Origin: Paenibacillus sp. Soil522
GTDB lineage: Bacteria > Bacillota > Bacilli > Paenibacillales > Paenibacillaceae
Length of the DNA stretch: 64,000 bases
Assembly: GCF_001428245.1 (NCBI RefSeq)
Contig: NZ_LMRV01000033.1
Location: 2,388-66,387 of the forward strand
Direction of reading: 5' to 3'
Shown here: positions 28,683-38,594 of the stretch, piece by piece
How positions within the stretch are numbered: the stretch's first letter is position 1
Layout: the number at the start of each line of letters is the position of its first letter
Made by a program: the position numbers and the translations under genes
Notes under the pieces: model-generated
Seen by the model: only the letters and a program-made list of their open reading frames with translations
Told to the model about the DNA's origin: nothing
Database searches by the model: none

Positions 28683-31600
28683 ATGATTCCAACAATCGAG
28701 CAACTTGAGCAGAAAGCGCGTGAACTGGCTCTTATTCATCATCCCGGAAAAGCTGTCTTTCGTTCGTCCGCCCCAATGTGGCATGCCTTTCGCCGAAATT
28801 TGGATGTGCTGCGGGATTTCGCGACGGAGCTCAAGCAGGATGGCGCGCCATGCTTTCAACCCGCTGAGCAATGGCTGATTGATCACGCAGATTTGGTCGA
28901 ATCCGAAGCGTTTACGGTTCAGTCTGAATTGACGAGACGATTTTCCAGTCAATTGCCGCGGCTTAAGACCGGAGCGGAGCCTCGCGTATTGGCGATGTGC
29001 TCCGAATATGTAAAGCTGGTCGACGGCTTGCTTGAAGCCGATGCGTTTGCGCGTTTTTCGAATGCCTATCAAGAGGTCACTGTGCTGTCGATCGCCGAAG
29101 TATGGTCGATGCCATTGATGCTGCGCATTGCCGTTATCGGAAAGCTGGCCGAAGTGATGGAGGAGGTCAGGGAGCGGCGGCGGGCTTGTCTCGAAGTAGA
29201 CAAACTGCTTGTGCCTTTCACAGAAGGAAATACAAAGCCGGATGCCGGTAAAATAAAAGATGCTTTGGAAAATGCCGGCCTGCAAATGCCGCTGTCAGCT
29301 CCGGTCATCGTTCATTTGGTCAGCCATTTGAATGAATGGGCGGAGGAAGCGGGAGAAGTCCGCAGCTGGCTGCTATGCAAGCTGGACAACGGCGTCGAAA
29401 GCCTGAGCCGCATCATTCTTTACGAGCATCAGCTGCAAGCATCTTATGAATTAACAGCCGGTCACCTCATTCAATCGCTTCGCACATTGTCCCGCACAAG
29501 ATGGGACTCTCTATTCGAGAGGATGAGTGTGGTGGAGCGCACACTGTCCGAGGAGCATGCCGGAACCTATCCGCTTATGGACGGGAAGAGCCGCGCCACG
29601 CTGAGAGGGCAAGTCGAGCGGTTATCCCGCTCATCCGGCATGCCGGAAAATGTGATTGCGCAGCAGGCAATCGCTTTGGCAAGCAAATATTACAATGAAG
29701 ATACATACCTCACGGATGTTGCCGGATCCGAAGGGGCCGCAGCTCAAACAGATGTTTTGCCGCCCCGTCAAGCTTACGCTGCTTATTATTTGCTTGACCG
29801 GAAAGGGAACAGGAAGCTGCTGGATTCCGCGCGTGAATGTACCGAGCCGAAACGTTATTTGAGGCCGATTCAGCTTGGTCCAAGAATTGGAATGTATTTA
29901 GGGACAATGGCTGTTATTTTTGCTGCTTTTCTTTTTGTTTCTCTTTGGAGCGCAGCGGCTGTAAATGATACGGCTATCCGTATCGGCGCTTGGACGGCTG
30001 CCGCTCTTGTACTGGTAATTCCGGTTAGCGAATGGACGGTTACCGTCATTCATGGATTAATCGGCAAACTATCCGTCACGCAGCCGCTGCTTAGATATGA
30101 TTATGCGAGCGGCATAGACGAGGACGCCGCTACGATCACGGTTATACCTGTTATTTGGTCGAAGCCGGAGGAAGCCGAGGAAATGGCGGACAGGCTGGAG
30201 CTTCATTATTTGGCGAACCTGGACCCTCATATGGGCTTTGCATTGCTTGGCGATTTTGCAGATGCTGCAACTGAGCATGCAGAGGCAGATGAGCGGATTA
30301 CTGAGGCGGCGCGCCGCCGGATTGAGGCGCTCAACCGATTATATGGTAATCCCGATACCGGAACGGGGCCTTTCTATCTTTTTCAGCGGGGCCGCAAATG
30401 GAATGAATCGGAACAAGTCTGGATGGGATGGGAGCGCAAGCGGGGAAAACTCGTCGAGTTTGTCGAGCTGCTGAGCGGCCGCAGCGACACTAGCTGCGTT
30501 TGCATCGTCGGCGACTGCTCTGCGATTACACGCTACAAATATGTCATTACACTTGATGCGGATACGGAGCTGCCGGTTGGGGTGGCGGCCCGGATGATCG
30601 GCACGATGCATCTGCCCTATAACCGTGCGCGCTTAAATGCCGGCGGAACACGCGTTTTAGAAGGCTACGGGGTGCTTCAGCCGCGTGTCGGCATCAGCTA
30701 CGAATCGGTATCGTCATCCCGCTTGGCAAGATTGTGGTCGGGTAAGCCGGGAATCGATCCTTATTCGTTCGCTATGTCGGATCCTTACCAGGATGCTTTC
30801 GGACAAGGTATTTTTACCGGCAAAGGAATATTCGATATCGCCGCATTCAAGCAGGTGCTTAATGACCGGATTCCGGAAAATTCCGTGCTCAGCCATGATT
30901 TGCTGGAAGGCGGCTTCCTGAGGGGCGGGCTGCTGTCGGACATCGAGGTTGTGGACGGCCACCCGGTTACCTTTCAAGCTTACCAGCAGCGTCTGCACCG
31001 TTGGGTTCGTGGCGATTGGCAGCTGCTTTGCTGGATTGCTTCCCGCAAGCACGACCGCTGCGGCAATTTGCAGCCAATAGATTTATCACTGCTTACCCGC
31101 TGGCAGATCATCGACAATATGCGGCGCAGTCTCGTTCACCCCGCCGTATTCATCCTGCTCGCAGTCAGCATGTTTATTTCCGGTGCTGCAGGAGCCGTAC
31201 TTATGGCTGCAGGGCTGGTGACGCTCGGGCTGCCGCTGATCCGGGCCTTGTTAGCGCTTAGGCGCTTTAATCGTAAACCGGCCCTGGTTCTGACGGCGTT
31301 CTTGCAATCGCTGGTTCAGCTTATTGCGCTTCCCTATCAATCCGTTGTGCTCGCTGACGCCATCGCGAGAACGTTATACAGGCTTGCCGTTAGCAAAAGA
31401 AACCTGCTGGAATGGACCAGCTCTGCCGAAGTGGAGCGGCGCAGCCGCAGCGCATCGGCTTCGGCCATTTCAGGGATTTGGTCCGGCCATGCGCTAAGTG
31501 TTTTGTTCGGGGCTGCGGCATTGATGTACGCTACCGGCACTTTAAGGGCATTCGGCTTGGCGATCGCGGTGCTCTGGCTGCTCGCTCCCTTTGCGGTGCG

Positions 31601-34600
31601 CTGGCTTAACGGCCCGCCTTCCATCCCGAATATCGCTCCATCGGAGTCGGAAGCCAATGAGCTTCGGCAATTGGCGGCGCAGATGTGGGCTTATTATGAA
31701 GACTTTGCGGGGGAGAACGACAACTGGCTGCCGCCGGACAATGTACAGATGGAGCCGCCGAACGGTATTGCGCACCGGACATCGCCGACCAATATCGGAC
31801 TGCTGCTCGCCTGTACGGTTGCTGCCCGCGATTTCGGTTTCATTGATACGCGAGGCATGCTTGACCGCGTTGGACGAACGATTGGAACGATCGAGAAGAT
31901 GGAGAAAAGGTTCGGCCATCTGTACAACTGGTACGATACGCAGACGCTGCGGCCATTGCCTCCGCTCTACGTCTCAACCGTTGATTCCGGCAACTTTGTC
32001 GCCTATTTGATTGCGCTGAAGCAGGGCATTCTTGAATGGGCGAAGAAGGACGGGGCGAATGGCGACGGAAGCGAGCTTCTGCACTGGGCCGAAGCGCTCG
32101 CCGGCCGCATCGAATCGATCGTTGCGGGCACCGACTTTCGTCCCTTGTATGATGATCGCGCCGAGCTGTTTACGCTTGGGTATCATGCTGCGCTTGACCG
32201 CAGGGAGGATATTTTGTACGACCTGCTTGCATCCGAAGCCCGGCAGGCGAGCTTTCTGGCGATTGCGTTCGGGCAAGCGCCGGTATCGCATTGGTTTAGG
32301 CTCGGAAGGGCGATGGCAAAGTCGGGTAAGCACCCGACGCTGTTATCATGGTCGGGCACCATGTTTGAATATTTGATGCCGTCTCTCTTGATGCGCACCT
32401 ATCGTCACTCGGTTTGGGACGCCACCTATCGTGGAGTCGTCAAGCGTCAGATTGAATATGCGCGGCAGCGGGGCGTTCCATTCGGTATTTCTGAATCAGG
32501 CTATTTCGCCTTCGATTATCAAATGAATTACCAATACCGCGCTTTCGGCGTACCGGGGCTCGGGTTTCAGCGGGGGCTTGAGAACGATCTCGTTCTCGCG
32601 CCTTACGCGGCGATTATGGCGCTTCCCATTCAACTGGGGGATTCGCTGGCTTCTCTGAAACGGATGGAAGAGATGGGCGCCAAAGGAAAATACGGCTATT
32701 ACGAGGCGATTGATTGCACCGCCCAGCGCATGCCGGAGGATACGGGGTATATCATCGTGCGCAGCTTCATGGCTCACCATATCGGGATGAGCTTTCTTAC
32801 CTTGGGCAATCTGCTGCTGCCGCGCACAATGATTGACCGGTTTCACGCAGATAAGCGCATGCAGGCCGCAGAGCTGCTGCTGCAGGAGCGTATTCCAGAG
32901 CGCCCTGCTATTATAAAAAATGCGGCCAAGCCGATGCTGGAACGGACGAAGGAGCCTCTTACAGGCACCCGCGTTCCTCTAAGGGAATTTACCAAGCCGC
33001 GCGAAGTTCCCGAAGTATGCGTGTTATCCAACGGGTCATTTACAAGCGTTATATCCGATACCGGGGGAGGGTTCACGCGGTACGGCGGAATGGCGGTATC
33101 CCGCTGGCATGAGGATCCTATTGCGGAGACACCCGGAAGCTGCATTTATATTCGGGATGTGTCAACAAATGCCGTATGGTCGCCAGCCTTTGAACCTTGC
33201 CGCGTGCTTGCGGAGGAGCAAAAAGCCCAGTTTGCGCTCGATAAAGCGTCCTTTACAAGGCGGAACGGATTTATCTCTTCGATGCTGGAAATTTGCGTAC
33301 CGCCCGATCAAAACGCCGAGCTTCGCCGCTTGTCCTTGACGAATACAGGAGAGGATGCCCGGGTCGTTGAGGTGACAACTTATTTGGAAATTGCGCTTGC
33401 TCCTCCCGCTGCGGACGAGGCGCATCCCGCCTTCAGCAAGCTGTTTGTCCAGACCGAATATGACGCTGCGGCTGAATGTCTGCTCGCCGTCCGGCGGCCC
33501 CGCGATATGAAGGAGCGGCCGAAGTGGGCGGTGCACAATCTGTCAATCGGTTGTGATGCGCTTGGATCGGTCGAATTTGAAACGGACCGTTCCTGCTTTA
33601 TCGGAAGAGGTCACACCCTCGCCTACCCGGCGAGCCTGGAATGCCGCCTCTCCGGTACAGTCGGCGCTGTGCTCGATCCCGCTTTTGTTATGCGCCGCCG
33701 CATATCGATCGGACCGGGAGAGACCGTCAAGCTGTTCACGGCTACCGGTGTGGCTGACAGCCGTGAGGAAGCTTTGGACGTGGCGGCAAACTTGTGCAGC
33801 GAACAGCAAGTGGAGCGTGCATTTCAGCTGGCATGGACGCACAGCCGGATCGATCTGAGGCATCAACGACTCAGCGCTATGGAAGCTGCTCAGTATCATA
33901 CGATGGCAGGCCGGCTGCTATACCAGTCGCCTCTTCGAGAGGAGCGGGCAATCAGCATTGCCGCCAATCAAACCGGGCAGTCTAGCTTGTGGCCGATGGG
34001 CATATCGGGCGATCTGCCGATTGCGCTTGTGCGAATACAAGATAAAACACAAATGCCTTTTGCGCTAAAAGCGCTGATCGGCCACTCGTATTTAAGGCAA
34101 AAGGGAATAGCTTTCGACCTTGTGTTCCTTATTGAAGAGGCCGGAGGTTATTACCAGGAGGTGCAGGATGCGCTGCGCCGTTCCGCAGAGCAGACCGTAA
34201 GCGGTTCGTCAACGCCCGGCGGCGTGTATCCGGTTATGGCCGACAGGCTGTCGCAGGAGCAGCTTCATTTGCTCCAATCCGTTGCCCGCATGACGCTCCG
34301 GGCTGACGGGCCCAGCTTTAAAGCACAGCTTTCCATTCGCTCAGCAAGCCGTAAGCCAGCCGGATTATCAGGTGAAGCAAATGCGGTGCATAGAGCAAGG
34401 GAGCTTGAGAAAATGAATTCGAAAGAGTCGGAGTCGCTGCCAACAATTGGAGGACTTCCGCCGCAATTTCGGCTTCGTCCAGAGCGGGTGGCTGAAGCAG
34501 TCTCGACTCTAAGCGAGCCTGCGGATTACGCGCCTGAATCGCTCGAAGTATATAACGGCTCTGGCGGGTTTGCAAATGAAGGGCGCGAGTATGTTATAGC

Positions 34601-37043
34601 GATGAGAAAAGGGAAGTTTTTGCCTGCTCCATGGAGCAATGTGATGGCCAACCCAAATTTCGGCTGTCTCATTACCGAGCTTGGGACAGGTTATACCTGG
34701 TGGCGCAACAGCCGGGAGTTCAAGCTGACGCCATGGTCGAATGATCCGGTACTCGATCTGCCCGGCGAGGTATGCTATATCCGTGACGAAGCAACCGGAG
34801 ACCTATGGACGGGAGCGCCTTCTCCGGAGCTGGGCAAGGACGCGTTTGATGCGACCCATGGCTTCGGGTACACACGCTTCAAGCGGCAGACGAGAGGGAT
34901 CAAACAAAGTATGACGGTCTACGTAAGCAAAGAGGATCCGGTCAAATTTGTAACTCTCGAGCTGGAAAATAGAAGTGATGATCCGCGCAGCTTGTCTGTC
35001 ACTTATTATTGCAACTGGGTGCTAGGCGTACGAAAACAGATGAATGCGCCGTATATTATTTCCGAATGGGATGCTGAAACCCATACCTTGCTTGCCCGCA
35101 ACGCGTACCAAGAAACGTTCCGTGATGCGGTCGCCTTCCTTCAAATGCACGCAGAGAAGGAAGAGGGGGGAGCGGATTACGATAGTTCGAGCGTCACCTA
35201 TACGACGGACCGGTCGGCGTTCATCGGCCGCTCCGGCTCGTTAGCTTTCCCTGAAGGGATGCGGCAGGAGAGCCTCTCGAATGCTGACGGTGTTTTCGCT
35301 GACAGCTGTGGAGCAATTCGGCTGAAGCTGACGATACCTCCCCGCTCTGTACGCACGGTGTACATTCTTGTAGGGGCAGACGCGAATAAGGAAGCGGTCC
35401 AGAAGCTTATTCGGCGCTACGCCACGGCGGAGAGCTGTGAGGCGGCGCTGACGGATGTAACCAATTATTGGAACCATACGCTTAACCAGATCGAGGTTAA
35501 GACGCCAAATCGTGAGCTTGATCTGATGCTGAACGGCTGGCTGCTGTATCAGGCGCTGTCGTGCAGGATGTGGGCCCGTACCGCTTTTTACCAAGCAGGC
35601 GGTGCATACGGCTTCAGGGATCAGCTGCAGGATTCATTATCGCTGCTGCATACGCTGCCGGAACTGACAAGGAAGCAAATTGTGCTGCATGCATCGCATC
35701 AATTCATTGAAGGCGATGTTCAGCACTGGTGGCATGAGGAGACGGAACGGGGTATTCGCACCCGGTATTCGGACGATCTGCTTTGGCTGCCATATGCCGT
35801 ATCGAGGTATATCACGCATACCGGCGACATCGGCGTGCTTGATGAGACGGCGCCGTTTCTGAAGAGTGAAATGCTGCTGGATGATGAGCACGAACGTTAC
35901 GAGGCGACTGTCGTATCGGAAGAAACCGCTTCGATCTACGAGCATTGTATCAGGTCCATTGAGCGGGCATCCAGCTTCGGAGAGCACGGCATCCCGTTAA
36001 TGGGTATCGGCGATTGGAATGACGGAATGAACTCGGTCGGTGACGAAGGCAAAGGCGAGAGCGTGTGGCTCGGATGGTTTTTATGCGAGGTATTGCGAAA
36101 ATTCGCCGATGTATGTCAGCGGAAAGGGGATATCGAGCGCGCGGACCTTTACCGTGCCCGGAGGGCTTCCATTGCTGAAGCGTTGAACAAGCATGCATGG
36201 GATGGCGAATGGTACCGCCGGGCACGTACGGATGATGGCGTATGGCTTGGTTCGGTGCGCAATGAGGAATGCCGGATCGATGCGATCGCCCAGTCATGGT
36301 CAGTCATTTCCGGAGCTGCTCCGCAGGAGCGGGCGAGACAAGCTATGCAGTCGTTCGACCGTGAGCTGGTTGATCGTGACCTCTCCGTTGCGCGGCTTCT
36401 TACGCCGCCGTTCGATAGGACCGATCCGAGCCCGGGGTATATTCAAGGCTACCCGCCGGGCATCCGGGAGAATGGCGCCCAGTATACGCATGGGGTGATC
36501 TGGAGCATCGTTGCTTGGTGCGAGCTCGGCGAAGGAGACAAAGCAGTTGAGCTGTTTCATTTGCTGAATCCGGTCACCCATGCCCAAAGTCCGTCGGAAG
36601 TGCGTAAATACGCTGGCGAACCCTATGTAATGGCCGCTGATGTGTACACGCGGGATCCGGTGAAAGGCAGAGCGGGATGGACGTGGTACACCGGCGCATC
36701 GGGTTGGATGTATCAGGCGGGGATCGAATGGATACTCGGTTTGAGCCGCGAGGGCAGCAAGCTGTTTGTGCGTCCGAACGTACCGAAGGATTGGCCGTCT
36801 TACTCCGTGAAGTACCGATACGGCAGCTCTGTATATCACATAACCGTGCAGGCGAACGGCGCTGCGAAGGATAAGGACGAAGGCGTTACGGTCGACGGCA
36901 GGCAGGCAGAGCAAGAGCCAGCCGTGAATGAAGCCGGGAAGTCTGCCGGATTCTATATTCAGCTCGTCGATGACGGACAAGAACACAAGGTTGAAGCGGT
37001 TTTTCCGCTTAGCGGCTTTAAGACCTCGGTTGGTATGGCTTAG
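28683..37043 (+). CDS. Cyclic beta-1,2-glucan synthase-like protein (GT84 + GH94)
   Basis: A 2786-residue membrane enzyme with the layout of NdvB/Cgs. A helical N-terminal part (1-395) precedes two membrane segments (400-465). The glycosyltransferase 84 domain follows, with VITLDADTELP near 618, DAFGQGIFTGKGIFDI, and the QXXRW-like QQRLHRWVRGDWQLL. More membrane segments lie near 820-980, then a glucoamylase-like domain (about 990-1400; NDNWLPPDNVQ). Two GH94-type beta-sandwich/barrel parts come next, the last with AGGAYGFRDQLQDSL near 2300 and the catalytic Asp in GIGDWNDGMN near 2440. The family makes cyclic beta-1,2-glucan and trims chain length by phosphorolysis. It is monocistronic, with AAGGGGGAG just ahead of the ATG. 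Confidence 0.92.
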   Translation: MIPTIEQLEQKARELALIHHPGKAVFRSSAPMWHAFRRNLDVLRDFATELKQDGAPCFQPAEQWLIDHADLVESEAFTVQSELTRRFSSQLPRLKTGAEPRVLAMCSEYVKLVDGLLEADAFARFSNAYQEVTVLSIAEVWSMPLMLRIAVIGKLAEVMEEVRERRRACLEVDKLLVPFTEGNTKPDAGKIKDALENAGLQMPLSAPVIVHLVSHLNEWAEEAGEVRSWLLCKLDNGVESLSRIILYEHQLQASYELTAGHLIQSLRTLSRTRWDSLFERMSVVERTLSEEHAGTYPLMDGKSRATLRGQVERLSRSSGMPENVIAQQAIALASKYYNEDTYLTDVAGSEGAAAQTDVLPPRQAYAAYYLLDRKGNRKLLDSARECTEPKRYLRPIQLGPRIGMYLGTMAVIFAAFLFVSLWSAAAVNDTAIRIGAWTAAALVLVIPVSEWTVTVIHGLIGKLSVTQPLLRYDYASGIDEDAATITVIPVIWSKPEEAEEMADRLELHYLANLDPHMGFALLGDFADAATEHAEADERITEAARRRIEALNRLYGNPDTGTGPFYLFQRGRKWNESEQVWMGWERKRGKLVEFVELLSGRSDTSCVCIVGDCSAITRYKYVITLDADTELPVGVAARMIGTMHLPYNRARLNAGGTRVLEGYGVLQPRVGISYESVSSSRLARLWSGKPGIDPYSFAMSDPYQDAFGQGIFTGKGIFDIAAFKQVLNDRIPENSVLSHDLLEGGFLRGGLLSDIEVVDGHPVTFQAYQQRLHRWVRGDWQLLCWIASRKHDRCGNLQPIDLSLLTRWQIIDNMRRSLVHPAVFILLAVSMFISGAAGAVLMAAGLVTLGLPLIRALLALRRFNRKPALVLTAFLQSLVQLIALPYQSVVLADAIARTLYRLAVSKRNLLEWTSSAEVERRSRSASASAISGIWSGHALSVLFGAAALMYATGTLRAFGLAIAVLWLLAPFAVRWLNGPPSIPNIAPSESEANELRQLAAQMWAYYEDFAGENDNWLPPDNVQMEPPNGIAHRTSPTNIGLLLACTVAARDFGFIDTRGMLDRVGRTIGTIEKMEKRFGHLYNWYDTQTLRPLPPLYVSTVDSGNFVAYLIALKQGILEWAKKDGANGDGSELLHWAEALAGRIESIVAGTDFRPLYDDRAELFTLGYHAALDRREDILYDLLASEARQASFLAIAFGQAPVSHWFRLGRAMAKSGKHPTLLSWSGTMFEYLMPSLLMRTYRHSVWDATYRGVVKRQIEYARQRGVPFGISESGYFAFDYQMNYQYRAFGVPGLGFQRGLENDLVLAPYAAIMALPIQLGDSLASLKRMEEMGAKGKYGYYEAIDCTAQRMPEDTGYIIVRSFMAHHIGMSFLTLGNLLLPRTMIDRFHADKRMQAAELLLQERIPERPAIIKNAAKPMLERTKEPLTGTRVPLREFTKPREVPEVCVLSNGSFTSVISDTGGGFTRYGGMAVSRWHEDPIAETPGSCIYIRDVSTNAVWSPAFEPCRVLAEEQKAQFALDKASFTRRNGFISSMLEICVPPDQNAELRRLSLTNTGEDARVVEVTTYLEIALAPPAADEAHPAFSKLFVQTEYDAAAECLLAVRRPRDMKERPKWAVHNLSIGCDALGSVEFETDRSCFIGRGHTLAYPASLECRLSGTVGAVLDPAFVMRRRISIGPGETVKLFTATGVADSREEALDVAANLCSEQQVERAFQLAWTHSRIDLRHQRLSAMEAAQYHTMAGRLLYQSPLREERAISIAANQTGQSSLWPMGISGDLPIALVRIQDKTQMPFALKALIGHSYLRQKGIAFDLVFLIEEAGGYYQEVQDALRRSAEQTVSGSSTPGGVYPVMADRLSQEQLHLLQSVARMTLRADGPSFKAQLSIRSASRKPAGLSGEANAVHRARELEKMNSKESESLPTIGGLPPQFRLRPERVAEAVSTLSEPADYAPESLEVYNGSGGFANEGREYVIAMRKGKFLPAPWSNVMANPNFGCLITELGTGYTWWRNSREFKLTPWSNDPVLDLPGEVCYIRDEATGDLWTGAPSPELGKDAFDATHGFGYTRFKRQTRGIKQSMTVYVSKEDPVKFVTLELENRSDDPRSLSVTYYCNWVLGVRKQMNAPYIISEWDAETHTLLARNAYQETFRDAVAFLQMHAEKEEGGADYDSSSVTYTTDRSAFIGRSGSLAFPEGMRQESLSNADGVFADSCGAIRLKLTIPPRSVRTVYILVGADANKEAVQKLIRRYATAESCEAALTDVTNYWNHTLNQIEVKTPNRELDLMLNGWLLYQALSCRMWARTAFYQAGGAYGFRDQLQDSLSLLHTLPELTRKQIVLHASHQFIEGDVQHWWHEETERGIRTRYSDDLLWLPYAVSRYITHTGDIGVLDETAPFLKSEMLLDDEHERYEATVVSEETASIYEHCIRSIERASSFGEHGIPLMGIGDWNDGMNSVGDEGKGESVWLGWFLCEVLRKFADVCQRKGDIERADLYRARRASIAEALNKHAWDGEWYRRARTDDGVWLGSVRNEECRIDAIAQSWSVISGAAPQERARQAMQSFDRELVDRDLSVARLLTPPFDRTDPSPGYIQGYPPGIRENGAQYTHGVIWSIVAWCELGEGDKAVELFHLLNPVTHAQSPSEVRKYAGEPYVMAADVYTRDPVKGRAGWTWYTGASGWMYQAGIEWILGLSREGSKLFVRPNVPKDWPSYSVKYRYGSSVYHITVQANGAAKDKDEGVTVDGRQAEQEPAVNEAGKSAGFYIQLVDDGQEHKVEAVFPLSGFKTSVGMA

Positions 37044-37144
37044 GAAGGAAAGAGGGAGAGGAGAGCCTTATCTGAGGGCCTTGAAAAAGTATTGTTTTTG
37101 GTAAAATCAAAGATTTAAGGGGATTCGAATAGGACTCCCGATAA

Positions 37145-37190
37145 ACAAAACGAGCCTTAGAAGCGATTCTAATGGCTCGTTTTGTTTTTT
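37145..37190 (+). terminator. Terminator after glucan synthase gene
   Basis: CAAAACGAGCC pairs with GGCTCGTTTTG across a 17-base loop, followed by six T. It could work in both directions. Confidence 0.85.
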
Positions 37191-37224
37191 GGTTTATTTG
37201 TTACAAAAAGCACGAGCTGTATTT

Positions 37225-37398
37225 CTATCCTGCATAATTGCAATAACTTATCCCTTATAAGCGCCAAGCCTTGCTCTATCCTGCACATTTGCATGATAAA
37301 ACCAAGTATTTCGGCAGTATGATGAAAAAGTAGGCGTCTATGTTGTACGGGATGCAGGATAGACGCACCACCTCACTGAAAACGAGCTCCTATCCTGC
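37225..37398. repeat. CTATCCTGC-type repeats upstream of sigK
   Basis: The word CTATCCTGC(A) occurs at 37225-37234, 37276-37285 and 37390-37398, and inverted at 37353-37362. The first two are followed by a TTGCA word. They lie in the 600-bp non-coding stretch between the glucan synthase and sigK, which shows no other gene. They could be a multicopy extragenic repeat or regulator sites. Confidence 0.55.
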
Positions 37399-37548
37399 GA
37401 CGATACAATATAGCTGTTTATCTTAGGCTCCTTCATTAAAGCTCGCCTGACGATGCAATGTAGTGCGAGGATGAACTTTATGATAAAGTAACAAGTTCAA
37501 TGATTTAAATAATAACTGTTTTCCTGCTTCCTTCACCCTCGTACATGC

Positions 37549-37575
37549 ACTTCTAGGCCGTTGCCCACATACAAT
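37549..37575 (+). promoter_or_regulatory. Mother-cell (sigma-E/sigma-K type) promoter of sigK
   Basis: AC, 17 bases, then CATACAAT. The -10 element matches the sigma-E consensus (CATACANT) exactly, and the AC-N17-CATA layout fits the sigma-K consensus. It lies about 75 bp ahead of the sigK start. In Bacillus subtilis the sigK promoter is used by both factors, so this placement is what biology predicts. Confidence 0.7.
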
Positions 37576-37648
37576 GTAGAACTATGCTACTTGTGCGCTG
37601 GAGCAATAGCGAATGCATCCAGCAATTCAGCTTGGGGGTGTCCGGTTC

Positions 37649-38321
37649 ATGGGATTGTTTGCAGCTATCGCACTGTTCATTAAGCAACTGTCGCTTCTTG
37701 TGTCATATGTTAAAAATAATGCATTTCCTCAGCCGCTGCATGAGGACGAGGAAACGAAGCATCTTCAGCTAATGGCGGAGGGTAACGCACGCTCGCGCAA
37801 CCTGCTAATCGAGCATAATCTCCGGTTGGTCGCGCACATCGTCAAAAAATTTGACAATACAGGGGAGGATTTGGAGGATCTTATCTCCATTGGCACGATC
37901 GGCCTCATTAAAGCAATTGAAAGCTTCCAAACCGGTAAAGGGACAAAGCTCGCTACGTTCGCAGCTCGTTGTATCGAGAATGAAATACTTATGCATTTGC
38001 GCTCCTTAAAGAAAACCCGGAAAGACGTATCTCTTCACGACCCAATAGGTACGGACAAAGAAGGCAATGAAATTACGCTGATAGATATCCTCGGCACGGA
38101 GGCCGATGATATTGTCGATAAGGTGCAGCTGAAGATTGAGAAAAGCAAGATATATAAAAACCTCGATATATTGGATGACCGGGAGAAGGAAGTCGTGCGG
38201 GGATGAGCGGACGCAAAGGGAGATTGCGAAGGAGCTCGGGATCTCGAGGAGTTACGTTTCAAGGATAGAGAAAAGAGCGCTGATGAAGCTTTATCATGAG
38301 TTTTATAAGGCGAAGCGGTAA
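37649..38321 (+). pseudogene. sigK: sigK copy 1: promoter-proximal RNA polymerase sigma-K, frameshifted
   Basis: The late mother-cell sporulation sigma factor. The N-terminus ([10 protein letters not shown]...[12 protein letters not shown]), including the short pro-sequence, regions 2 and 3, and all residues to VV at 182-183 are intact. Then the DNA lacks 26 bp found in copies 2 and 3 (right after 38196), removing IGRFGLEHG of region 4 and shifting the frame to a TGA at 38204. The rest of region 4 ([27 protein letters not shown] region) is still encoded out of frame to 38321. Intact length would be about 232 residues. GGGGGTG precedes the ATG. Without the -35-recognition helix the product should not work. 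The assembly should be checked here. Confidence 0.9.
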
Positions 38322-38397
38322 CAAAGTTATAAACTTAGAATAATCAGTGGTGTAGATATTCATGTAATATATTTTGCTCATCCATATGCAAACTTTT

Positions 38398-38424
38398 AAA
38401 CCCTTGGGAATCAAGGGTTTTTTT
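38398..38424 (+). terminator. Terminator downstream of sigK copy 1
   Basis: AAACCCTT pairs with AAGGGTTT around a 7-base loop, followed by a T-run. Confidence 0.8.
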
Positions 38425-38594
38425 GATTCTATATACAATGAAAGTTTTGAGGCTATGTCAGTGTCCATCTATTCAGGGCAAGGTCAATTCATAAATATAA
38501 GTCATTTGTCTACAATTTTCGACATACTTCTCAATCTCGAATGAATAAAATGAGTCTATATAAACTTGAGAAAGATGGGGGGCAAGCATGTAGT

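Noticed and set aside
38061-38075. AATGA in the GNE codons of sigK, the site I recall for the B. subtilis skin element
   Set aside because: All four copies read through this point without a break, so it is not where these segments joined.
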